A stretch of DNA of 10,167 nt from contig LUCF01000015.1 in NCBI GenBank assembly GCA_001593845.1, positions 1-10,167 on the forward strand. The letters run 5' to 3'. Positions 1-5,142 of the stretch are shown here, in pieces; positions within the stretch are counted from its first letter, which is position 1, and every line of letters starts with the position of its first letter. A program made the position numbers and the translations under genes. Below the pieces are notes generated by a model. That model made no database searches. It had not been told where the DNA came from and saw only the letters and a list, made by a program, of their open reading frames with translations. The stretch comes from Candidatus Bathyarchaeota archaeon B63 (GTDB taxonomy: Archaea; Thermoproteota; Bathyarchaeia; Bathyarchaeales; DTEX01).

Positions 1-84
1 GAGGCATGCGGGTATCTCAGCGGAAAAGCAACCGTTGCCCTGCTTGAAACAGAGACGATGAAGGTGACTATTATTCCCCTCTGA
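1..84 (+). CDS. C-terminal fragment of an unidentified protein
   Basis: The first reading frame is open from the window edge to a TGA at 82-84 and encodes 27 residues ending in ETETMKVTIIPL. The mix of small, hydrophobic and charged residues looks like a real C-terminal beta-rich segment rather than random sequence, and no stop occurs before position 82. I do not recognise the family. In many archaea Pop5 or Rpp30 lies just upstream of psmA, but this tail does not resemble the end of either as I know them. The gene is cut by the window edge, so its start, length and function cannot be determined here. The T-rich run at about 125-137 could end its transcript. Confidence 0.45.
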   Translation, partial: EACGYLSGKATVALLETETMKVTIIPL

Positions 85-436
85 AGCCACCCATCGCCCA
101 TTCAATCGATTACCCAAGATTTTACATCCTTTTGTTTCATTGAATTCTCCGGGCAATCTGAGGCTAATTAATCAGATATTACTAAAATCCGGCTTGGAAT
201 AAAAGATTCTGTCTATTAGGCATGCTAAGACGCTGGACCGCAGGCCGATGAACATGCTGAGCGGACGAGATCAGCCTTTATATAGAAAAAAATTTTCCGC
301 GGCGAAGCCGCATGCAAAAAATCGATGAAGAGAAAAAGTATAGAGCCTTTATGTAAACAAAAAGATTTTTTAGGCTCGTCTCTTAAGTCTTGAAAGAGAT
401 GGTTGAGGGACTGATGGAGAAAGAGGTGAAAGGCCA
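85..436 (+). promoter_or_regulatory. Non-coding leader/promoter region of the psmA–exosome operon
   Basis: This 352-base stretch has no convincing gene. It becomes AT-rich towards psmA and holds three TATA-like elements: tttatata at 278-284, agtata at 337-342 and tttatgta at 348-355. The last would place a transcript start near 375-380 and give a leader of about 60 bases; the first would give about 130. A short GC hairpin (GCGGC, GAA loop, GCCGC) spans 299-311. A six-base inverted repeat (ATCTGA at 156-161, TCAGAT at 172-177) lies further upstream, and a T-rich run at 125-137 may terminate the preceding gene. A good Shine-Dalgarno sequence, GAGGTGA at 423-429, sits seven bases before the TTG start of psmA. 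Which TATA element is used cannot be told from sequence alone. Confidence 0.5.
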
Positions 437-1174
437 TTGTCAGTATTCGCTGTTCCAGGAGCTTATGACCGCGCAATCACTGTCTTCTCCCCTGACGGCA
501 GGCTCTTCCAGGTTGAGTATGCCCTCGAGACCGTTTATAGGGGGCCGACGATAATTGGGATATCCTGCCCCGAGGGGGTTGTGATAGGGGCTGAGGAGAA
601 GATCGAGTCGAAGCTTCAAGACCCCAACTTCAGCCAGAAGATTTATGAGGTTGATGAGCATCTTGGAGCCGCCGTTGTTGGTATAAGTTCAGATGCGCGG
701 ATATTAATAGATGAGTCGAGGATCTATTGTCAGAGCAACCGCCTGATGTATGATGAGCCTGTGGACGTCGAGGTTGTGACGAAGAGGATAGGCGACGTGA
801 TGCAGATCTACACCCAGCACGCCGGGGTTAGGCCGTTCGGCGTCTCGATAATCTTCGGCGGCGTCGACAGAACAGGGCCGAGGATCTTCACCACGGACCC
901 AAGCGGATCCTACAGGTCCTACAGGGCTGTGGCGATAGGCATCGGAAGAGAAACAGCGGAGAAGATCCTTGAGGAGGAGTACCGAGACGACCTCACACTG
1001 GAGGAGGCGACGAGGCTCGCGGCGAAGTGCCTCGTTAAGGCAGTCCAGGCGAGAGACGAGAAGCCTACGATAAAGCTCGCTGTCGTGCCGATGTCAACTA
1101 AGAGGTTCAGGATTCTCTCTAATGATGAGACTCAGAAGTACTTGGCGGAAGTAATGGGCAGTGGGACGGGATGA
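437..1174 (+). CDS. psmA: 20S proteasome subunit alpha
   Basis: This is the structural alpha subunit of the archaeal 20S proteasome. It forms the outer heptameric rings that gate substrate entry and dock the PAN or Cdc48-type ATPase. The 245-residue length is normal. The N-terminal gate motif GAYDR (residues 8-12) and the family signature FSPDGRLFQVEYAL (17-30) are intact. Lys68 aligns with Lys66 of the Thermoplasma alpha subunit, which binds the HbYX tail of the ATPase, and the HAGVRPFGVS segment (about 128-137) is conserved. The start is TTG, chosen because the family N-terminus begins here and GAGGTGA lies seven bases upstream. The stop overlaps the next start by four bases (ATGA at 1171-1174), so translation is probably coupled to SBDS. 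It is the first gene of the exosome operon. No beta subunit is in the window. Confidence 0.97.
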   Translation: MSVFAVPGAYDRAITVFSPDGRLFQVEYALETVYRGPTIIGISCPEGVVIGAEEKIESKLQDPNFSQKIYEVDEHLGAAVVGISSDARILIDESRIYCQSNRLMYDEPVDVEVVTKRIGDVMQIYTQHAGVRPFGVSIIFGGVDRTGPRIFTTDPSGSYRSYRAVAIGIGRETAEKILEEEYRDDLTLEEATRLAAKCLVKAVQARDEKPTIKLAVVPMSTKRFRILSNDETQKYLAEVMGSGTG

Positions 1175-1860
1175 GCAAAAAATACACGGTCGCGCGGATC
1201 AGTATAAGGGGAAAGACCTTCGAGATCCTCGTGAAGCCTGATCCTGCCCTTTCTTACCGGCGGGGAAAATCCGTTCCACTATCAGATGTTCTGGTGGCCG
1301 ATGTGGTTTACAGCGACGCCAATAAGGGCTTCAGGGTCTCGGAGGATGATCTGCAGAAGGCCTTTGGGACGAGAGACATCCGGAAGATCGCGGATGTCAT
1401 CTTGAGGAGAGGGACGCTCCAGCTCACCGCTGATCAGAGGAGGCGGATGATAGAGGAGAAGAGACGTCAGATAATCACCTTCATCTCCAAGCAATGTGTG
1501 GATCCGAGGACGAAGCTTCCACATCCGCCCCTCAGAATCCAGCAGGCGCTGGAGCAGGTTCATTTCTCAGTTGATCCCTTCAGGGAAGTTGAGGAGCAGG
1601 CTAACGAGGCCATCGCGCTTATCCGCTCCGTCCTGCCGATAAGCACTGAGAAGATCTCGGTATCAGTGAAGATTCCAGCGCGGTACGTCGGCAAGGCATA
1701 CGGAGCCGTCAAGTCATTCGGATCCATCAGAAAGGAGACATGGCATAGTGACGGTTCATGGTCAGCCGTCGTCGAGATGCCCGCTGGGCTTTACGGGCCG
1801 TTCTTAGAGAAGATCGGGGAGACGACCCGAGGAAACGCTGAAGCTGAGATCCTAAAATAG
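1171..1860 (+). CDS. sdo1: Ribosome assembly factor SBDS (Sdo1)
   Basis: This is the archaeal homologue of the Shwachman-Bodian-Diamond protein, which in eukaryotes works with EFL1 to release eIF6 from the 60S subunit. In archaea it is linked to large-subunit maturation and lies beside the exosome genes. The 229 residues cover all three domains: the N-terminal FYSH domain (about 1-88, with YRRGKSVPLSDVL at 29-41 and DLQKAFGT at 60-67), the helical middle domain (about 89-160, with the hallmark ADQRRRMIEEKRRQI at 87-101 and VDPRTKLPHPPLRI at 110-123), and a ferredoxin-like C-terminal domain (about 161-229). The ATG overlaps the psmA stop by four bases. An 18-base gap follows before rrp4. Nothing looks truncated or unusual. 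Confidence 0.96.
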   Translation: MSKKYTVARISIRGKTFEILVKPDPALSYRRGKSVPLSDVLVADVVYSDANKGFRVSEDDLQKAFGTRDIRKIADVILRRGTLQLTADQRRRMIEEKRRQIITFISKQCVDPRTKLPHPPLRIQQALEQVHFSVDPFREVEEQANEAIALIRSVLPISTEKISVSVKIPARYVGKAYGAVKSFGSIRKETWHSDGSWSAVVEMPAGLYGPFLEKIGETTRGNAEAEILK

Positions 1861-1878
1861 TGTAAAGAGGATTAAGCC

Positions 1879-2571
1879 TTGCCAGTCTTCTTTGAGAATA
1901 GGGAGATCGTGACCCCAGGAGACCTGCTTGCAGAGGGGGAGTACGAAGCCGGCCGCAACACCTACAGGGATGATTCCAGGGTCTACGCCTGCAAGCTGGG
2001 ACTTGTGGAGTACAAGGGGAGAACGGTCAACGTGGTGGCGCTGAACACGTTCTATGTCCCCTCAGTTGGGGACCTTGTCATCGGAAAGATCGTCGAGGTG
2101 AACCTTCACGGTTGGACCGTTGACATAAACTCTCCATACTTAGCAACTCTGAGGCCCTCCGAGGCCTTTAATAAGCCCTTCAAGCCTCAGAGGAATGAAC
2201 TCTCATCCATACTGGACATCGGGGACATCATACAGGCGAAGGTAATAGCCTTCGATAGGACCCGTAATCCATTACTGACTATCCGTGAGCCTGGCTTGGG
2301 GAAGATAACGCACGGCCAGATCGTGAAGGTCTCGCCTGCTAAGATACCCCGGATCATCGGGCGGAAGGGCTCGATGATAAGCATGCTTAAGAGGGAGACG
2401 CGTTGCGGCATAACAGTTGGGCAGAACGGGCTGATACACGTATATGGACGTAACCCGGAGGACGAGCGGATCGCCGTGCTGGCCATCAAGAAGATAGAGC
2501 TTGAGGCGCATACTTCGGGGCTCACGGACAGGGTCACTGAGATGATAAGTAAGGAAAGAGGTGAAGAATAG
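1879..2571 (+). CDS. rrp4: Exosome complex RNA-binding protein Rrp4
   Basis: This is a cap subunit of the archaeal exosome. A trimer of Rrp4 and/or Csl4 sits on the Rrp41–Rrp42 ring and guides RNA, with a preference for poly(A), into the channel. The 230 residues have the usual order: an N-terminal domain with NREIVTPGDLLAEGEY (7-22), an S1 domain (about 62-137, with VGDLVIGKIVEVN at 63-75), and a KH domain (about 145-215) whose loop IIGRKGSMI (159-167) keeps the GxxG motif. The start is TTG at 1879, supported by the conserved N-terminus and by GAGG at 1867-1870, eight bases upstream. The gene is two bases from rrp41. No Csl4 gene is visible in the window. Confidence 0.96.
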   Translation: MPVFFENREIVTPGDLLAEGEYEAGRNTYRDDSRVYACKLGLVEYKGRTVNVVALNTFYVPSVGDLVIGKIVEVNLHGWTVDINSPYLATLRPSEAFNKPFKPQRNELSSILDIGDIIQAKVIAFDRTRNPLLTIREPGLGKITHGQIVKVSPAKIPRIIGRKGSMISMLKRETRCGITVGQNGLIHVYGRNPEDERIAVLAIKKIELEAHTSGLTDRVTEMISKERGEE

Positions 2572-2573
2572 GA

Positions 2574-3320
2574 ATGACTAAAGAGGTTAGGCTTGTAAAT
2601 AAGAAAGGAATCAGAACTGATGGTAGAAAGCCGGATGAGCTTAGGCCGATAAAGCTCGAGGTAGGCATACTGAGCAACGCGGACGGCTCAGCCTACATCG
2701 AACAGGGAAAGAATAAGATCCTCGCGGCGGTTTATGGGCCGAGGGAGGTTCACCCCAGGCATCTCGCCCTTCCGGACAAGGCGCTCCTCAGATGCAGATA
2801 TCATATGGCGCCCTTCTCAGTCCAGGAGAGGAAGTCCCCGGCCCCCTCAAGGCGCGAGGTTGAGCTCTCAAAGGTTATACGTGAGGCGCTTGAGCCCGCG
2901 ATATTCCTGGAAAGGTTCCCGAGAACATCGATCGATCTCTTCATCGAGGTCCTCCAGGCGGATGGGGGGACAAGGGTCGCTGGCATAACGGTGGCATCCC
3001 TCGCCCTCGCCGACGCTGGGCTACCGATGAGGGATCTGGTTGCCGCATGCGCAGCCGGGAAGGCCGACGGATACATAGTGCTTGACCTCAACGATATCGA
3101 GGATAAGGAGGGGACGGCGGATGTCCCCGTGGCCTACATGCCGAGCCTCAACGCCGTCGGCCTGCTCCAGATGGATGGGCAGCTGACCCCTGAGGAGTTC
3201 GAGCAGGCCTTCAACCTCGCCATTGAGGGCTGCAAGAGGATCTATGAGCTCCAGAAGCAGGCCTTAAAGGCGAAGTATCTAGCGATCAAAGAGGCTGTAG
3301 AGGAGGCTGAGGAGAAATGA
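2574..3320 (+). CDS. rrp41: Exosome catalytic subunit Rrp41
   Basis: This is the phosphorolytic 3'-5' exoribonuclease subunit of the exosome, an RNase PH-like protein that is active as an Rrp41–Rrp42 hexamer. The 248-residue length is typical. Visible family features are RTDGRKPDELRP (14-25), the phosphate-binding Arg pair in PSRREVELSKVI (Arg93 and Arg94), and the active-site region EDKEGTADVPVAYMP (176-190). Asp183 there corresponds to the catalytic aspartate known as Asp182 in the Sulfolobus enzyme, and Asp177 is a likely second acidic residue. The residues needed for catalysis therefore look intact. GAGGTGA at 2558-2564 lies inside the end of rrp4, nine bases before the ATG. The stop overlaps the rrp42 start by four bases, which fits stoichiometric production of the two ring subunits. 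Confidence 0.97.
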   Translation: MTKEVRLVNKKGIRTDGRKPDELRPIKLEVGILSNADGSAYIEQGKNKILAAVYGPREVHPRHLALPDKALLRCRYHMAPFSVQERKSPAPSRREVELSKVIREALEPAIFLERFPRTSIDLFIEVLQADGGTRVAGITVASLALADAGLPMRDLVAACAAGKADGYIVLDLNDIEDKEGTADVPVAYMPSLNAVGLLQMDGQLTPEEFEQAFNLAIEGCKRIYELQKQALKAKYLAIKEAVEEAEEK

Positions 3321-4117
3321 CCTCATCGACTATTTCCCGTATAAGGCAGAGCCAGATTGCTCAGCTGATAACGAGCGGGAAGAGGCTTGACGGTAGGGGA
3401 CTGATGGATTACCGTCCCATCCAGATAGAGACGGGCATAATTGAGAAGGCTGAGGGCTCAGCAAGGGTAAGGCTTGGGAAGACCGAGGTTATGGTCGGGA
3501 TTAAGATCGAGATCGGTGAGCCCTTCTCAGACAGGCCTGACGAGGGCGTCCTGACCACAAACGCTGAGTTCGTGCCGCTCGCCTCGCCGGAGTTCGAGGC
3601 TGGGCCGCCAGGCGAGGATTCCGTTGAGCTCGCCAGGGTCGTCGATAGGGGCATAAGGGAGTCCAAGGCTATCGATCTGGAGAAGCTATGCATAATACCC
3701 GGAAAGAAGGTCTTCATAGTCTTCATCGACATCTACGTCTTAAACCATGACGGAAACCTCATCGACGCCTCAGCCCTCGCCGCCCTAGCAGCCTTGACGA
3801 ACACGAAGATCTTCAAGTACGAGGTGAAGGATGGGGAGGTCGAGATAAAATCCGGATTCGAGAAGCTGCCCCTCGTGAACTTCCCGGTTGCAGTGACCCT
3901 CGCAGACATAGGTGGAAGGCTCGTCGTTGATCCGTGGCTCGACGAGGAAGAAGTCATGAACGCCCGGTTGACTATAAGCTTCGACAAGGATGGAAAGATA
4001 TGTGCGATGCAGAAGGGGGGAAGCGGGACGCTTTCTCCGCAACAGATAATTGAGGCGGTCAAGATAGCGAAGGAGAAGAGCGAGGAGCTGCGGAGGCTGG
4101 TGGTGAAGGAGGGATGA
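3317..4117 (+). CDS. rrp42: Exosome complex protein Rrp42
   Basis: This is the non-catalytic RNase PH-like partner of Rrp41. It alternates with Rrp41 in the hexameric ring and contributes to RNA binding. The 266 residues show the Rrp42 pattern: GKRLDGRGLMDYRPI (21-35), the segment GEPFSDRPDEGVLTTNAEF (67-85), the PEFEAGPPGEDSVELARVVDRGIRE region (91-115), and PVAVTLADIGGRLVVDP (190-206) in place of the catalytic GTAD-type motif of Rrp41. The loss of that motif is normal for Rrp42 and is not damage. ATG at 3317 overlaps the rrp41 stop (ATGA), and the stop of this gene overlaps the rpl37ae start in the same way, so three consecutive genes are probably translationally coupled. Confidence 0.97.
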   Translation: MTSSTISRIRQSQIAQLITSGKRLDGRGLMDYRPIQIETGIIEKAEGSARVRLGKTEVMVGIKIEIGEPFSDRPDEGVLTTNAEFVPLASPEFEAGPPGEDSVELARVVDRGIRESKAIDLEKLCIIPGKKVFIVFIDIYVLNHDGNLIDASALAALAALTNTKIFKYEVKDGEVEIKSGFEKLPLVNFPVAVTLADIGGRLVVDPWLDEEEVMNARLTISFDKDGKICAMQKGGSGTLSPQQIIEAVKIAKEKSEELRRLVVKEG

Positions 4118-4380
4118 CGCGTCGGAGGAGGGCTAAGAAGCTCGGCCCCGCCGGCGGTCTGGGCGCCAGATACGGGGTTAGGGCCAGACGCAGATACAGC
4201 GAGATCCTAACAGAGCTGCGGAGGAGACACAGATGCCCTAGCTGCAATTCCAGAAGCGTCCAGAGAGAAAGCGTGGGCATATGGCTCTGCACCAAATGCG
4301 GGTTAAGGTTCACCGGGGGGGCCTACCAGCCGAGGACGAAGCTCGGGATAACGGCTGAGCGGTCCGCTAGGAGCAGCTAG
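4114..4380 (+). CDS. rpl37ae: Large-subunit ribosomal protein L37Ae (eL43)
   Basis: This is a small basic zinc-ribbon protein of the archaeal/eukaryotic 50S subunit. The 88 residues start with an Arg/Lys-rich tail containing GPAGGLGARYG (11-21), which is typical of the family. A four-cysteine zinc ribbon follows: CPSC at 41-44 and CTKC at 59-62, then GLRFTGGAY (63-71), again typical. Length and motif spacing are normal. The ATG overlaps the rrp42 stop by four bases (4114-4117). In many archaea the next gene is rpoP, another short zinc-ribbon protein. Here the gene is followed by only 48 bases, containing a TATA element, before the Imp4-like gene. Confidence 0.95.
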   Translation: MTRRRRAKKLGPAGGLGARYGVRARRRYSEILTELRRRHRCPSCNSRSVQRESVGIWLCTKCGLRFTGGAYQPRTKLGITAERSARSS

Positions 4381-4393
4381 AGGCCCATCCGCC

Positions 4394-4402
4394 CTTTTTA
4401 TA
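4394..4402 (+). promoter_or_regulatory. TATA element for the Imp4-like–pcc1 unit
   Basis: The sequence cttttt followed by ata at 4394-4402 matches an archaeal TATA box. It lies in the only non-coding gap between rpl37ae and the Imp4-like gene. Its centre is about 30 bases before the ATG at 4429, so transcription would begin within a few bases of that codon and the mRNA would be leaderless or nearly so. This fits the lack of a Shine-Dalgarno sequence before 4429. It suggests a separate transcription unit from the upstream exosome operon, although read-through from that operon remains possible. Confidence 0.5.
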
Positions 4403-4428
4403 TGGTCCTCCTGGAATGCCTCTTGGAT

Positions 4429-4862
4429 ATGATACTGATAACGACCTCCCGCCGCCCCACACGGATGATGCGCACCCTATGCAAGGAGCTAGCCAATGCC
4501 ATCCCCTCTCTGAGGAGGATAAACAGGGGGAAGATGAGCTCATACGATGTGGGTGAGAAGGCCGCGGAGATGGGAGCAGAGAAGGTCCTGATCATAGACA
4601 GATGGAAGGGCCGCCCGGCAGCATCTTCATTGAGGACCTCGGCGGACCTCCGGAGGTCCAGAGGCTACTCGAGGTCTTCTCCAGATTCTTTGAGTTGCCA
4701 ACTAGAAAGATTGATGATCTGGACGCATCGCGGAGGTTCATTGTTATGCGGATCTCCGCTGAGCCCTCCGGGGATGCGATAAGGCTTACCTTCTATGAGA
4801 TGCCTGGAAACGTGGAGGTCGGCCCTAGAATAAGATTCTCACATGCGGTGTGGGAGATTTGA
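4429..4862 (+). pseudogene. Imp4-like Brix domain protein, interrupted by a one-base frameshift
   Basis: This is the archaeal single-Brix-domain protein related to Imp4, a predicted rRNA-processing and ribosome-assembly factor that regularly lies between the exosome genes and pcc1. The N-terminal part (4429 to about 4614) reads MILITTSRRPT, then RRINRGKMSSYDV and KVLIIDRWKG, all characteristic. The C-terminal part continues in the -1 frame (about 4614-4862): PGSIFIEDLGG, then FIVMRISAEP and a final RFSHAVWEI. Adding one C to the CCC at 4614-4616 joins the halves as WKGRPGSIFIED, a natural family sequence, and gives 144 residues. Adding a G to 4608-4610 works almost as well. Without repair, frame 1 runs on to a stop at 4780-4782 in non-homologous sequence. 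An upstream in-frame ATG at 4402 is unlikely because it lies within the TATA element. The cause could be a sequencing or assembly error, a true mutation, or recoding. Confidence 0.8.
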
Positions 4863-4873
4863 GGAGAAAACGC

Positions 4874-5119
4874 ATGGCCTCTTTGAGGCTTGAGTTCCCC
4901 ACTGAGAGGGAAGCGCGGATACTCTCCGATGCGCTTAGGCCGGAGACAAGATCGCCCGCAACCCCGCGTTCCAGAGTCATGATAGAGAGGGAGGAATCTT
5001 CACTAACGCTTCGCTTTGAGGCGAATGATACAACCGCTCTTAGGGCGGCTTTGAATTCTTATCTGAGCTGGCTGCACATGCTGAGAAGCGTCTTAAACAC
5101 GTTAGATACGGAATCATAG
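4874..5119 (+). CDS. pcc1: KEOPS complex subunit Pcc1
   Basis: Pcc1 is the small dimerising subunit of KEOPS, the complex that makes the universal t6A modification at position 37 of ANN-decoding tRNAs. Pcc1 binds Kae1 and helps hold tRNA. The chosen form has 81 residues, normal for archaea. It shows the family pattern: LRLEFPTEREARIL near the start, a central LRPETRSPATPRSRV, and a helix with TALRAALNSYLSWL near the end. The start at ATG 4874 is preferred because GAGGAG at 4861-4866 lies seven bases upstream. The alternative ATG at 4850 would add eight residues and overlap the preceding gene by 13 bases. The usual next gene, prefoldin beta, is absent. Instead the gene faces the ABC exporter operon tail to tail across 13 bases. 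Confidence 0.9.
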   Translation: MASLRLEFPTEREARILSDALRPETRSPATPRSRVMIEREESSLTLRFEANDTTALRAALNSYLSWLHMLRSVLNTLDTES

Positions 5120-5124
5120 AGGCG

Positions 5125-5142
5125 GGGAGGCCTTACCCTCCC
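5125..5142. terminator. Hairpin at the convergent pcc1 / ABC exporter junction
   Basis: GGGAGG at 5125-5130 and CCTCCC at 5137-5142 form a perfect six-base stem around a six-base loop. The loop contains the stop codon of the minus-strand ABC gene. It lies between two convergent genes and could act on both transcripts. Archaeal termination depends mostly on T-rich runs, and there is none on either side, so the role as a terminator is an inference from position and symmetry only. Confidence 0.3.

Noticed and set aside
240..275. Possible C/D box small RNA in the psmA leader (GATGA followed by CTGA)
   Set aside because: The C-like box lacks the full RTGATGA consensus, no C'/D' pair at proper spacing is visible, and no terminal stem flanks it.
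325..393. A 22-codon open frame in the psmA leader (MKRKSIEPL...), possible upstream ORF
   Set aside because: It has only a weak purine-rich region before it, is of chance length in AT-rich sequence, and may lie partly upstream of the transcript start predicted from the 348-355 TATA element.
225..476. An 83-codon minus-strand open frame over the psmA leader and start
   Set aside because: Its protein is low in recognisable features, it overlaps the psmA promoter, ribosome-binding site and first codons, and it has no ribosome-binding site or neighbour to support it.
2187..4062. Several minus-strand open frames of 79 to 116 codons across rrp4, rrp41 and rrp42
   Set aside because: They lie opposite strongly conserved genes, encode Ser/Pro/Arg-rich proteins typical of antisense shadows, and lack ribosome-binding sites.
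4402..4428. Upstream ATG as the start of the Imp4-like gene
   Set aside because: The ATG is part of the TATA element, the extra residues MVLLECLLD are not family-like, and archaeal homologues begin at the MILITTSR position.
4498..4557. A classical -1 slippery heptamer near the Imp4-like frameshift
   Set aside because: Reading the zero-frame codons from 4558 to about 4635, no X-XXY-YYZ arrangement is found, so standard tandem slippage is not supported.
4602..4862. A separate 86-codon gene starting at ATG 4602
   Set aside because: Its sequence is the C-terminal half of the Imp4-like Brix protein and continues the preceding frame after a one-base shift; there is no ribosome-binding site at proper spacing before 4602.
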